A stretch of 64,000 nucleotides of DNA from Ruegeria atlantica. GTDB lineage: Bacteria > Pseudomonadota > Alphaproteobacteria > Rhodobacterales > Rhodobacteraceae. Each line of letters starts with the position of its first letter. Position 1 is the stretch's first letter. Positions 45,558 through 54,405 of this stretch are shown here, in pieces. Where the stretch lies: assembly GCF_001458195.1 (NCBI RefSeq), contig NZ_CYPU01000068.1:210724-274723 (forward strand), in the 5' to 3' direction. Position numbers and translations under genes: made by a program. The notes beneath the pieces are model-generated. The model saw nothing but the letters and a program-made list of their open reading frames with translations, was not told the origin of the DNA and did no database searches.

Positions 45558-46661
45558 TCAAACGATCTCCAATATTGGCGGACCAAGAACCTCTGGGTCT
45601 GGCACAACACCTAACCCCGGTCCTTCGGGTGGCGCAATCCGGCCGTTTTCACGGTTTGGTGCGTCGGGACAAATGCGGGGTGACACATACGATGACAGGT
45701 CGCACGTGTTCATCAGTGACCCGTGCGGGGTCGAGGCCGCAAAATGCAGCGAAGCGGCGGTGACTATATCCGAGCCCCAGGTGCATTCGGCGCAGATTTC
45801 GGCCCCGAAATGCACGGTCAGATCACGCGCCCGACGCATGGCCGACAAACCGCCGAACTTCGAAAGCTTGAGCGCGACAGCATCCAAACAACCCAGCTCA
45901 TGCGCACGCTGCAGCGACGCCAGATCATGGGCGTTCTCGTCTATCTTCATAGGTAAACCAGTGGCCTGCCGAACCGCCGCACAGTCCTCAAGTGTTTTGC
46001 AGGGCTGTTCCAGCATCACATCCAAGTGGGCCACCGCCCTGCCCGTTCGCGTAGCTTGCAGGCGTGACGCACCGCAGTTCCAGTCGCCATAAACCAGAGG
46101 ACCCGGTCCCACGGCCTCACGCACTTTGGTCAAACGCTCGGCGTCGGCCTGCCAGTCGCCTTCGACCCCCAGCTTGACCTGAAACTGGCGAATGCCGGTC
46201 TGGTAAGCCGTCTTGGCGATCCGCGCCATATCATCCGGCGCGACACAGGTGATCGAGTGGTACAGCGGCATGTCCTTTCGTGTCCGCCCACCCAGCAGCG
46301 CATAGACTGGTTGACCCGTCGCTTGTCCGAACAAATCCCAAAGTGCGATGTCGACGAGTGACTTGGCATAGAGATGCCCCTGCAGGAACCCGTCCAGCTT
46401 TCGCATCGGCGCATCTACCCCGAAGGGGGACATGCCCAGAATCTCGCGGCCCATCTCTGTCACTGCGCCCGGCACTCCGCCCGCAAACGCTGGCAGGTAA
46501 TGCGGGATCGGGCAGACCTCGCCCCAACCGCTCAAGCCTGTATCTGTCTCAAGGCACAGGATATGAGAGGTCACGGTCGCGCAGGTCTTACCCTCAGCCA
46601 TGTGATAGGTCTCATGACTCGTCAGATCGACGGCCCAGAGCGTTATCCTGATGACCCTCAA
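45558..46661 (-). CDS. Enolase-superfamily enzyme, mandelate racemase/muconate lactonizing type
   Basis: A 367-residue barrel enzyme. The metal ligands follow the family spacing: GDWNCG (Asp), LEQPCK (Glu) and KIDENAHD (Asp or Glu). The second-strand Lys appears in FQVKLGVEG and the sixth-strand Lys in ALKLSKFGG, the MLE-subgroup set for 1,1-proton transfer or dehydration. It could be an epimerase or a 3-hydroxyproline-dehydratase-like enzyme; the sequence does not decide. The start is TTG at 46661, overlapping the stop of the next enolase gene; an internal start is possible. Confidence 0.8.
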   Translation of the reverse strand: MRVIRITLWAVDLTSHETYHMAEGKTCATVTSHILCLETDTGLSGWGEVCPIPHYLPAFAGGVPGAVTEMGREILGMSPFGVDAPMRKLDGFLQGHLYAKSLVDIALWDLFGQATGQPVYALLGGRTRKDMPLYHSITCVAPDDMARIAKTAYQTGIRQFQVKLGVEGDWQADAERLTKVREAVGPGPLVYGDWNCGASRLQATRTGRAVAHLDVMLEQPCKTLEDCAAVRQATGLPMKIDENAHDLASLQRAHELGCLDAVALKLSKFGGLSAMRRARDLTVHFGAEICAECTWGSDIVTAASLHFAASTPHGSLMNTCDLSSYVSPRICPDAPNRENGRIAPPEGPGLGVVPDPEVLGPPILEIV

Positions 46662-47764
46662 TGATAAACCCCGACGGGATCGCCCAACGCATCTTCGTCA
46701 GGGTGCACACCAAGTCCCGGCGTTTCCGGCAAATGCAGGTGGCCGTCGATATTGCGGGGGCCTCGCCCACCAGCGACATCGACGGTGATCATATCCTGGC
46801 ACGCCCAGACCGCGTGACAATTATCGTCCGGAATGGTGGCCGCCAGATGCAGCGCCTCAGTATCGGCCAGAACCGAACCACCGGTGGCCATCACGAACAT
46901 GTCGATTCCATGCGCCAACGCGATGTCCCGCATCCGTGCCGCCTTGGTCAGGCCACCGACACGGTTCAGCTTTATTCCGAACATCTCAGCCAACCCTTCT
47001 CGGGCAATGCGGGCGGCGTCTTGCAGGGTTACAAGACTTTCATCCACTGAAACGGGTGAGGCGTGGCGGCCCGAAATCGCGGCGATATCGTCCAGCGACT
47101 CGCAGGGCTGTTCAAACATCACGTTCAGATCCTCACAGGCGCTCATCACCCGCAGGGCTTGCTGCCGGGTCCAGCCACGGTTGACGTCATAAAGGACGAT
47201 CTCGCCGGGGCGTCGGATGCTTTCCACGTCACGGACGCGGGCAATGTCGCGTTCTACATCGCCGCCAATTTTGACCGAATGCGCAAGGTAGCCGCGGTTG
47301 CGATAGCGCTCCATCACTTCGCGCGTTTCTTCGACGGTCTTCGCACCGACCGACGAGGCAATCGGGCGCGGCGTGCGAGACCCGCCGCCCATCAGATCGG
47401 CAATTGGCAGGCCGGCGGCCTGACCCGCAATATCCCAGCAAGCCATATCAATGGGGCTTTTGGCATAAAGATGGCCGGGCAGAGCGATATCCATCGCCCG
47501 TTCGACGTCCAGCACCCGTCGCGGATCAATGCCAAGAATGAATGGCGCCATCGTCTCAATCCCGGCGCGAATACCCGGCCCGTGTGCTGGGACATATGTG
47601 TGGCCCCACGGCGTACCCTCGCCCCAGCCGATTAGACCCGTATCGGTTTCGATTTTGACCAACGTTGCATCCAGCACTTCGAACTTCAGCCGGCCACCGG
47701 ACAACCAGTAGGGATGCTCGAGCGGTAGGTCGACATGGTAGACCGAGAGACGGGTGATTTTCAT
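46658..47764 (-). CDS. Enolase-superfamily enzyme, 4-hydroxyproline-betaine 2-epimerase-like (HpbD-like)
   Basis: A 368-residue MLE-subgroup enzyme that starts MKITRLSVYHVDLPLEHPYW, which from memory strongly resembles HpbD of Pelagibaca and Paracoccus. The Lys of the second strand is in HSVKIGGD and the sixth-strand Lys in GIKLNRVGG. Metal ligands are YDVNRGW, FEQPCES and VDESLVT. HpbD racemises C2 of hydroxyproline betaine and proline betaine, opening the way to demethylation. The ATG overlaps the small-cupin stop by four bases. The assignment rests on remembered similarity and context. Confidence 0.75.
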   Translation of the reverse strand: MKITRLSVYHVDLPLEHPYWLSGGRLKFEVLDATLVKIETDTGLIGWGEGTPWGHTYVPAHGPGIRAGIETMAPFILGIDPRRVLDVERAMDIALPGHLYAKSPIDMACWDIAGQAAGLPIADLMGGGSRTPRPIASSVGAKTVEETREVMERYRNRGYLAHSVKIGGDVERDIARVRDVESIRRPGEIVLYDVNRGWTRQQALRVMSACEDLNVMFEQPCESLDDIAAISGRHASPVSVDESLVTLQDAARIAREGLAEMFGIKLNRVGGLTKAARMRDIALAHGIDMFVMATGGSVLADTEALHLAATIPDDNCHAVWACQDMITVDVAGGRGPRNIDGHLHLPETPGLGVHPDEDALGDPVGVYH

Positions 47765-48045
47765 TTCAGTTCCACTTCAACAAAGGTCATCGGCGCGTCC
47801 CCGGCATTGATTACGTTGTGTTCGACACCCTCGTCGCGGCGATAAGTTACTCCCGCAGCAACCGTCACTTCATTGGCCGAACCATCGGGCAGTTCCAGCC
47901 GCATATGGCAATCCGTTATGGCGGTGATGACGTAATCCATTGCGTGACGATGCCATCCCGTTTCGGCCCCCGGTGCAAAGTCAAATCGCGTCACACGCAC
48001 GCGGGCGTCATCAATCATCTGAGTGGCTTCGGCTTGCGGTCTCAT
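47761..48045 (-). CDS. Small single-domain cupin
   Basis: A 94-residue cupin with GWHRHAMDYVITAI (His-His metal motif) and DEGVEHNVINAGD (second His). The Shine-Dalgarno site is GAGGAG. It overlaps the following enolase gene by ATGA. Such small cupins are often isomerases or sensors in carbon-catabolic operons; the role here is unknown. Confidence 0.8.
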   Translation of the reverse strand: MRPQAEATQMIDDARVRVTRFDFAPGAETGWHRHAMDYVITAITDCHMRLELPDGSANEVTVAAGVTYRRDEGVEHNVINAGDAPMTFVEVELK

Positions 48046-48133
48046 AGACGGAACTCCTCAATCGGGCTACTGGGCCATTTCGCAACACAGGCATGCCCGC
48101 ATTGGGATGGCCAGATAGGTATCGGAATGGTTT

Positions 48134-48712
48134 TCATGCCGCATCCATTTGTGGCAAGTCGTTCAATCCTTGTCCTCGCCAAAGAACGAAAGCCAGAATT
48201 GGCTCGTCGGTTGTTGTCATGGCGTGGCTTTGCCAGCTGCTGTGATGTCGTGTCTGATTGGAGCCGACGTAAGTCTCGTCTTCTTCGACGCGGAACATCG
48301 CCCCACCGCCTACGATCAGATAGAGTTCTTCGGCCTGATGGCTGTGCCAATCATAATTCAGACCCGCCCCCCAGTAAGCGACGTAGCCGCGCATTTGGGT
48401 CGAGTGGAAATGCCCAGTTGGGCCAAACAGCTCATAATAGCCATAGCGATTAAGGAAATCGGCTCCGACCTCCTCTTCCGTATAGGTGTGTTGCCACCGC
48501 GCCAGATGTGCGGTTGCCCTGATCGCGTCTGAAAGGGATCGCGTTGCATCCCCGGTCCGGAAACCGGTCCGCTGAATCAGTTCAACGGCAGGGATTTGGT
48601 TTGGCTCCTGATCCGTTGGCGTCAGGTCATCAGGCCAGGCTCCGAATTCTGATAGCTCAGGATTTGATTGATGCAGCTGTCGGGCAGCTTCGAGAACGTC
48701 GCCCATCGTCAT
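48134..48712 (-). CDS. dddQ: Dimethylsulfoniopropionate lyase, DddQ-type cupin
   Basis: Cleaves DMSP to dimethylsulfide and acrylate in marine roseobacters. The 192-residue protein carries the cupin metal motif HSHQAEELY. Counting from the first Met, Tyr120, His123, His125, Glu129, Tyr131 and His163 fall at the positions I recall for the metal ligands and catalytic tyrosines of Ruegeria DddQ. C-terminal SWQSHAM and a Leu-rich end fit the DMSP_lyase family. ATGA overlap with the dehydrogenase upstream. An 88-base gap to the next gene holds nothing clear. Confidence 0.82.
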   Translation of the reverse strand: MTMGDVLEAARQLHQSNPELSEFGAWPDDLTPTDQEPNQIPAVELIQRTGFRTGDATRSLSDAIRATAHLARWQHTYTEEEVGADFLNRYGYYELFGPTGHFHSTQMRGYVAYWGAGLNYDWHSHQAEELYLIVGGGAMFRVEEDETYVGSNQTRHHSSWQSHAMTTTDEPILAFVLWRGQGLNDLPQMDAA

Positions 48713-49791
48713 GGGATCACCACGATGTTGCCGGTGTGCTGCTTGGCAATGAAAGCTGCCTGTGCCTCGCGCAACTCTTCCAGGGGATAGGTCGCAGCCA
48801 GGGCGGGCTTGATCTCACCGGCCTCGATATACTGAACGATGTTACGCATCACCTGGGGGTCAATCACAGTAGAGCCGGTGAAGGTCAGATCACGAAGGTA
48901 GAACGTGCGCAGATCGAATTCGACCATGGGCCCGGCAATCGCACCCGAGCAGGTGTACCGCCCGCCACGCTCCAGAACGTCGATCAGGTTTGGCCAGTAG
49001 GGACCACCAACTACATCGGCCACAACGGTGACCTTTTCATCGCCAAGCGCCGCGCGCAGATTTTCCGGGGCACGAGACAAGATTTTGTCGGCACCCAGTT
49101 CGGCAACGTCTGCGTGTTTTGCGTCCGACGCCATCGCGATCACCCGTGCACCCCGGCGTTTGGCCAGTTGCACCAAGGCACCGCCAACCCCGCCCGAGGC
49201 TCCGGGCACCAGAACCGTGTCAGTGTCAGTTACATTTGCGCGGGTCAGCATGCCCTCGGCGGTCGAATAGGAACACGAGAACGTGGCCAGTTCGGCATCC
49301 GACAGGTCGGATCGGATCGGCACCGCGTTAACCGCCAGGGTCGTGGCGTATTCAGCAAAACCACCGTCCCGTTCCGAGCCGAAATAACCCGTTTTGTCCT
49401 TATTGCCCGGATCAGACGGGTCGCGCAGCCAGCCATCGGTGATAACGCGTTGACCGATCAGCCCGGGATCGACACCGCCACCCACGGCGACAATTTCCCC
49501 GCAAATGTCAGCCCCTTGGATGCGGGGAAAAGTGATGGGCGCGCCGCCCCATGTCGGATCCTCGTCACTGACTTCCTCGAACGCGTCGCCTGTCGTCGCA
49601 TCGGTCACGGTTTTTGAGTACCAGCCGGATCGCGTATTGACGTCGGTATTGTTTAGCCCGCAGGCTGCGACCTTGATCAACACCTCTCCGGACGCGGGTT
49701 CCGGGCGCGGCCAGTCCTTATGCAGCACCATTTGCTCTAAGCCGCCATGGCCCATCGTGACCATGGCCTTCATTGTGTCAGGCAAGCTCAT
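48709..49791 (-). CDS. Zinc-type MDR dehydrogenase
   Basis: A 360-residue medium-chain reductase with [36 protein letters not shown] and the cofactor motif [17 protein letters not shown]. It resembles alcohol or quinone dehydrogenases of the family; it is longer than AcuI acryloyl-CoA reductases and lacks a clear match to them. Its ATG and the stop of the upstream dehydrogenase share one base (TAATG). Position next to dddQ suggests a role with a DMSP, acrylate or betaine product (inference). Confidence 0.82.
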   Translation of the reverse strand: MSLPDTMKAMVTMGHGGLEQMVLHKDWPRPEPASGEVLIKVAACGLNNTDVNTRSGWYSKTVTDATTGDAFEEVSDEDPTWGGAPITFPRIQGADICGEIVAVGGGVDPGLIGQRVITDGWLRDPSDPGNKDKTGYFGSERDGGFAEYATTLAVNAVPIRSDLSDAELATFSCSYSTAEGMLTRANVTDTDTVLVPGASGGVGGALVQLAKRRGARVIAMASDAKHADVAELGADKILSRAPENLRAALGDEKVTVVADVVGGPYWPNLIDVLERGGRYTCSGAIAGPMVEFDLRTFYLRDLTFTGSTVIDPQVMRNIVQYIEAGEIKPALAATYPLEELREAQAAFIAKQHTGNIVVIP

Positions 49792-52244
49792 TATGCAGTC
49801 TCCAGAATAGCGTCGGTGCGGGGCAGCAGGCTTTGCGGATCATAAGCAGGTTCGCCCAGAACACGGGCCGCGCGGGGCTGGCCGTGGATGACGACCTCCA
49901 ATTCGGTGCCGGGGTCGGTAGCCTCGGGCTTGATGTACGCAAAGGCCAGGATCTTGCCGACCGTGTGCCCATAGGCGACCGAGGCGGTTGAGCCCACGAC
50001 ACGTCCATCCAGTATCACCGCTTCTCCACCGTGGCCGTCTATTTCACCATCCGGCTTGATCTCCAAGTACGCGCAGACCCATGGCAGATCCGAGTTCAGG
50101 GTTTTGTCTTTGCCCAGATACTCTTTGTCCGTGCGCGCAAAGCGCAGCACATCAGCCTCGGCCAGCGTGACTTCGTTGGTCAGTTCGCTCGCGCCTTTGA
50201 AGCCCTTCTCCATCCGCATCACGTTCATGGCGAAGCTGCCATAGTCGGTGATGCCGTGGGGCTCGCCCGCTGCCCAAAGCGCATTGTAGACATCGAGGCA
50301 GGCGGCATTGGGCATGTGCAGCTCCCAGCCCAACTCACCGGCATAGGACATACGAAAGGCCCAGACCTTGTGACCTGCAACGGTTATTGCCTGTGCTGAC
50401 AGCCAGCGGAAACCAGCGTTGGTCAGATCAGCATCGGTGCACTGCCCCAACACGTCCCGCGCCCTCGGACCGTTCAGCGACAGGGCCGACCAGTCGGAAG
50501 ACAAGGCTGTGACCTGAACATTCTCCTTTGCGCGTTGTTGCGCGAGATAGTCCAGCAGACGCTGTTCGAAGAAGGCGGCGCAGACCAGATAGAAGCGGTC
50601 TTCGGCCATGCGAACGATCGTGGTCTCCAGCTCGATCCGGCCACGGCGATTCAGCATATGGGTCAGCGTGATCGAGCCGACCTTTTGCGGCATCCGGTTG
50701 GCGGTCAAGCGGTCCAGCAGGGCATAGGCGTCCGGTCCCGAAACCTCGACCTTGGTGAAGGCCGTGACATCCATGATGCCAACGCTTTCGCGCACCGCTT
50801 TGACCTCAACCGCGACCATGTCGTCGGCAGGGGTCCGGCGGAAGGAATAGTGATCGCACTGTTCCACTCTATCCCGCGCAAACCAACGGGGGCGCTCGAA
50901 TCCGTACACTTCCTCATGCACTGCGCCCTTGGATTTCAGCAGTTCATACAGCGGCGACGGTTTTATCGGACGTCCTTCCAGACGGTTGAAATGTGGGAAT
51001 GGAATTTCATGGCGCAGGCAATAATCCTCTTCGGCCTTGATCACCTGCCAGTCCTTGGTCGCATAGCTGCCGAACCGGCGCGGATCGTATTCGCGCATCG
51101 AAATATCGGCGGCCCCATGCACCATCCAGCGTGCCAACTCGCGGGTCAGACCCGGCCCCCAGCCGATGCCGATCTGCGTCCCGCAACAGCACCAGTAGTT
51201 CCGCACACCCGGCGCAGGCCCGATCAGAGGGTTGCCGTCTGGCGGGTGTGAGATTGCCCCATGCACATCGCGCTGAATACCCAGCTCGGCAAAGATCGGC
51301 ATGCGGTTCAGGCTTTCTTCAAGCCACGGCATCACCCGGTCGTAATCCGCATCGAACAGCCAGTTCTCGTATTCCCAGGGGCAATGATCATGCCAGACCG
51401 AGTTCGGGTTCTCTTTCTCGTATATCCCGATCAGGCCGCGCTGCTGCTCCATCCGGATATAGCCCGAGACCTTTCGGTCATCGCGAATCACCGGCAGCTC
51501 CTTGTCCAGATTCTGGAACTCGGGCACCGGCTCGGTCACAAAATAGTGGTGTGTCATCGAAGTCATGGGCAGTTGCAGCCCCGACCATTCGCCCATCTGA
51601 CGGGCATAGGTACCGCCAGCGTTCACCACATGCTCGCATGTGATGGTGCCCTGCTCGGTCTCGACTACCCATTCACCGTTTTCGGCCTGCGTGATGTTGG
51701 TGGCGCGGCAATTGCGGAAGATGCGCACGCCCTTCTGACGCGCCCCGGTTGCCATCGCCATGGTGACGTTGGTCGGGTCCACATGTCCATCATCCGGCGT
51801 GTGCAGTGCACCCAGAACGCCTTCGAGATTGTAGAACGGGTGCAGCTCGGCCACCTTTTCAGGGCCGACCAGTTCAATGTTGAACCCCAGCGACCGGCCC
51901 ACAGACAGGGTGTGACGCAACCAGTCCATCTCGTCCTCAGTATAGGCCAGACGGAACGATCCGCACCCATGCCATGTCACCGGCTGGCCGGTCTCAGCCT
52001 CCAGCAGGCCGGAATACAAACCGATGTTGTAGTCGACGCATTTGCCCAACCCAAAACTGGACGTCGAATGCGTGATCTGCCCAGCGGCGTGCCAAGTGCT
52101 GCCACTGGTCAGCTCAGCCTTTTCAAGCAGGACGGTGTCGTCGCCCCAGCCTTCGTGCGCCAGATGATAGGCCAGACCGACCCCCATGACGCCGCCACCG
52201 ACAATCACCACGCGGGCATGGGACGGCAGATTCTTCTCGGACAT
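49791..52244 (-). CDS. GcvT-family FAD-dependent dehydrogenase (dimethylglycine/sarcosine dehydrogenase-like)
   Basis: An 817-residue two-part enzyme. The N-terminal FAD oxidoreductase has VVIVGGGVMGVGLAYHL (residues 12-28) and GSTWHAAGQ, whose His52 corresponds to the covalent-FAD His of dimethylglycine dehydrogenase. From about residue 420 it has GcvT-like aminomethyltransferase domains (ESVGIMDVTAFTKVEVSGPDA; AGELGWELHMPN) that bind tetrahydrofolate. It would N-demethylate a betaine-derived amine and pass formaldehyde to folate. It leads the minus-strand operon. The substrate could be dimethylglycine, N-methylproline or similar. Confidence 0.88.
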   Translation of the reverse strand: MSEKNLPSHARVVIVGGGVMGVGLAYHLAHEGWGDDTVLLEKAELTSGSTWHAAGQITHSTSSFGLGKCVDYNIGLYSGLLEAETGQPVTWHGCGSFRLAYTEDEMDWLRHTLSVGRSLGFNIELVGPEKVAELHPFYNLEGVLGALHTPDDGHVDPTNVTMAMATGARQKGVRIFRNCRATNITQAENGEWVVETEQGTITCEHVVNAGGTYARQMGEWSGLQLPMTSMTHHYFVTEPVPEFQNLDKELPVIRDDRKVSGYIRMEQQRGLIGIYEKENPNSVWHDHCPWEYENWLFDADYDRVMPWLEESLNRMPIFAELGIQRDVHGAISHPPDGNPLIGPAPGVRNYWCCCGTQIGIGWGPGLTRELARWMVHGAADISMREYDPRRFGSYATKDWQVIKAEEDYCLRHEIPFPHFNRLEGRPIKPSPLYELLKSKGAVHEEVYGFERPRWFARDRVEQCDHYSFRRTPADDMVAVEVKAVRESVGIMDVTAFTKVEVSGPDAYALLDRLTANRMPQKVGSITLTHMLNRRGRIELETTIVRMAEDRFYLVCAAFFEQRLLDYLAQQRAKENVQVTALSSDWSALSLNGPRARDVLGQCTDADLTNAGFRWLSAQAITVAGHKVWAFRMSYAGELGWELHMPNAACLDVYNALWAAGEPHGITDYGSFAMNVMRMEKGFKGASELTNEVTLAEADVLRFARTDKEYLGKDKTLNSDLPWVCAYLEIKPDGEIDGHGGEAVILDGRVVGSTASVAYGHTVGKILAFAYIKPEATDPGTELEVVIHGQPRAARVLGEPAYDPQSLLPRTDAILETA

Positions 52245-52284
52245 GATTTTTCCTCTTCCCGAGTCGCGTTTCTGCTCGACAGGC

Positions 52285-52338
52285 TAATTCCACAAATGTA
52301 CCATCGTCAATCATGAATGACACAAATGTATCATCAAT
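52285..52338. promoter_or_regulatory. Probable RpiR-type operator: two copies of a 10-base core 30 bases apart
   Basis: CACAAATGTA occurs at 52291-52300 and 52321-52330. The second copy is the centre of an imperfect palindrome TGACACA-AA-TGTATCA and lies in codons 3-6 of the regulator gene; the first is in the divergent promoter. The spacing equals about three helical turns, consistent with cooperative binding and autoregulation. Confidence 0.65.
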
Positions 52339-53200
52339 CGTTCTGGAACGCTTGTCCGAAGAATGGGACGCCCTGACGCCCGAGGCGCAGAAGGCCGCGC
52401 GCTACGTGCTGGAAAACCCGACTGACGTTGGGGTTTCTACTGTGCGCGAGATTGCCGAGGCCGCCAGAGTAAAACCGAACACCTTCGTGCGGATGGCCCA
52501 GCAGGTGGGGTTCGAAGGCTACGAAGATTTCCGTGCCCCGTTCCGGGATGCGATCCGGCAGGGACGTGTGTCATTTCCGGACCGCGCCCGCTGGTTGCAG
52601 GACATCGGCAAGTCAGGGGAACTGGGCGGCCTCTATGCCGATATGATCGGCGCCGCGATCCGCAATATCGAAGAAACCTTTGCCGGGATCGACGCTGCAA
52701 AGCTGAAGGCCGCGGCCGAGGATATCTGGAATTGTCGCCAGATTTTCACACTGGGCGTTGGCGTCAACAATTCTAACGCGCGAAACTTCACCTATCTGGC
52801 CTCAACCGGCATGAAGCAGTTTCACGCCATCCCGCGCCCCGGCTCGACCCCAGTCGACGATCTGGCTTGGGCGGATGAGCAAGACGTACTGATCGCGATC
52901 ACCTGCCACCCCTACCGCACTGAAGTCATCGACGCGATCAAACTGGCGCGGCAACAGGGAATGACCGTCGTTGGCATTTCCGACAGCCCGGCCAGCCCAG
53001 TGATCCTGAATGCACAGCACGGTTTTGTCGTTGCCGCCGACACACCACAGTTCTTTCCGTCCTCGGTTTCGACAATCGCCTTGCTGGAAACGCTGCTGTC
53101 CTTTGTGATCGCCGTTTCCAGCGATGAGATCGTTGAACGGGTGGAACGATTTCACCAACGTCGCCACCAGCTTGGCCTCTACACGGAGGAACCCGAATGA
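52313..53200 (+). CDS. MurR/RpiR-family transcriptional regulator
   Basis: A 295-residue regulator. Residues 5-85 form the HTH_6 domain (LTPEAQKAARYVLENP, STVREIAEAARVKPNTFVRMAQQVGFEGYEDF), and residues about 120-270 form a SIS sugar-phosphate-type domain (DVLIAITCHPYRTEVIDAI). It divides the two divergent catabolic units and overlaps the Rieske gene by four bases. It likely senses a betaine or breakdown product and controls both directions through the repeats at its own start (inference). Confidence 0.9.
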   Translation: MNDTNVSSIVLERLSEEWDALTPEAQKAARYVLENPTDVGVSTVREIAEAARVKPNTFVRMAQQVGFEGYEDFRAPFRDAIRQGRVSFPDRARWLQDIGKSGELGGLYADMIGAAIRNIEETFAGIDAAKLKAAAEDIWNCRQIFTLGVGVNNSNARNFTYLASTGMKQFHAIPRPGSTPVDDLAWADEQDVLIAITCHPYRTEVIDAIKLARQQGMTVVGISDSPASPVILNAQHGFVVAADTPQFFPSSVSTIALLETLLSFVIAVSSDEIVERVERFHQRRHQLGLYTEEPE

Positions 53201-54285
53201 ACGCACCTCTGACGCATTCACTGGACGCCCGATACTACACGGACCCCGCGATTTTCGAGCAGGAGATGCAGGGGCTTCTGGCCCGCACATGGCAATTCGC
53301 CGGGCATGTGGCGCAGGTTCGGGAATCGGGCGATTACTTTGCTTTTGAAATCGCTGGGCAAAACCTGTTCTGCATTCGGGGCCGAGACGGCGAAATTCGA
53401 ACGTTCTATAACGTGTGCCAGCATCGCGCGCATGAAATGGTCACCGGTGCTGGTAACACCCGCGTCGTGGTCTGCCCCTATCACGCGTGGACTTATGAGC
53501 TGTCAGGCCAATTACGCGCCGGACCCAATATCAAATCCGTCCCCGGTTTTGACCGCAGCGCCATCGGCCTGACTTCGGTTCGGACCGAGGTGTTCAACGG
53601 ATTCATCTTCGTTAACCTCGACGACAACGCCGCCCCGATGGATGAATGGTACCCCGGCGTGCGCGAGGAAATCCGCGCGTTCGTTCAGCATATCGATGAT
53701 CTGGAACCGCTGGAATGGGTCGAAATCCCGGAAAACTGCAATTGGAAGGTCAGTATCGAGAATTACTCGGAGTGCTATCATTGCCCGACCAACCACCCGA
53801 CCTTTGCCGAAGGTGTGGTCAAGCCGGAGACCTACGACATCCAGCCCGATGCAGGCGGCGGTTACGTGCTGCGTCATACGACCGAATGCCAAAGCCTCGA
53901 CAAGATGACCTACCCGATCGACCTGTCGGTGCCACATGCGGGCGACTATCAGTCATGGTTCTTGTGGCCGATGTTCTCGTTCCAATGCTATCCCGGCAAT
54001 GTGCTTAACACTTATCACTGGCGCGCCATTGATGCCGATCACTGCACCGTCTGGCGCGGCTGGTACACCGAGGGTGGATCCGAAAGCGCGGTGATCCGAC
54101 AACTGGCCGTACAGGACCGCGAAACCACGGTCGAAGAAGACATCCATCTGGTCGAAAGCGTCCATCGCGGCCTGAAATCCCGCGGGTATCGCCCCGGTCC
54201 GCTCGTGCTGGACCCCAGTTGTGGGGTGATGTCGGAACACTCAATTGCCCGGTTGCAACAATGGATGCGCGAGGCGGTGGAGTAA
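53197..54285 (+). CDS. Rieske-type oxygenase alpha subunit, betaine N-demethylase-like
   Basis: A 362-residue Rieske non-haem iron oxygenase. The [2Fe-2S] ligands are Cys74-His76 (CQHRAHEM) and Cys93-His96 (CPYHAW). The mononuclear iron site follows at SECYHCPTNHP, with a later Asp. It resembles GbcA, stachydrine demethylase and carnitine monooxygenase alpha rather than aromatic-ring dioxygenases. No ferredoxin-reductase partner (GbcB-like) is present in the window, so electrons must come from elsewhere. Start overlaps the regulator stop (ATGA). Confidence 0.87.
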   Translation: MNAPLTHSLDARYYTDPAIFEQEMQGLLARTWQFAGHVAQVRESGDYFAFEIAGQNLFCIRGRDGEIRTFYNVCQHRAHEMVTGAGNTRVVVCPYHAWTYELSGQLRAGPNIKSVPGFDRSAIGLTSVRTEVFNGFIFVNLDDNAAPMDEWYPGVREEIRAFVQHIDDLEPLEWVEIPENCNWKVSIENYSECYHCPTNHPTFAEGVVKPETYDIQPDAGGGYVLRHTTECQSLDKMTYPIDLSVPHAGDYQSWFLWPMFSFQCYPGNVLNTYHWRAIDADHCTVWRGWYTEGGSESAVIRQLAVQDRETTVEEDIHLVESVHRGLKSRGYRPGPLVLDPSCGVMSEHSIARLQQWMREAVE

Positions 54286-54405
54286 TCTGTGCGCGCCCAA
54301 AAGTGACCTGCAGGATCGGATCGAACGGGTACAGTTCAAAACGAACCCACAATATGATCGCATTTGCGAACACCGCGCAAAGCGATGAAGAACCGGAGAC
54401 CTTAA

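Noticed and set aside
44180..45763. A 527-codon plus-strand open frame
   Set aside because: It is antisense to the aminotransferase gene, whose PLP motifs are intact; the plus-strand protein has no domain and odd composition.
48709..49791. acuI acryloyl-CoA reductase, suggested by the adjacent dddQ
   Set aside because: The protein is longer than AcuI and its N-terminal motifs match other MDR dehydrogenases; left unnamed.
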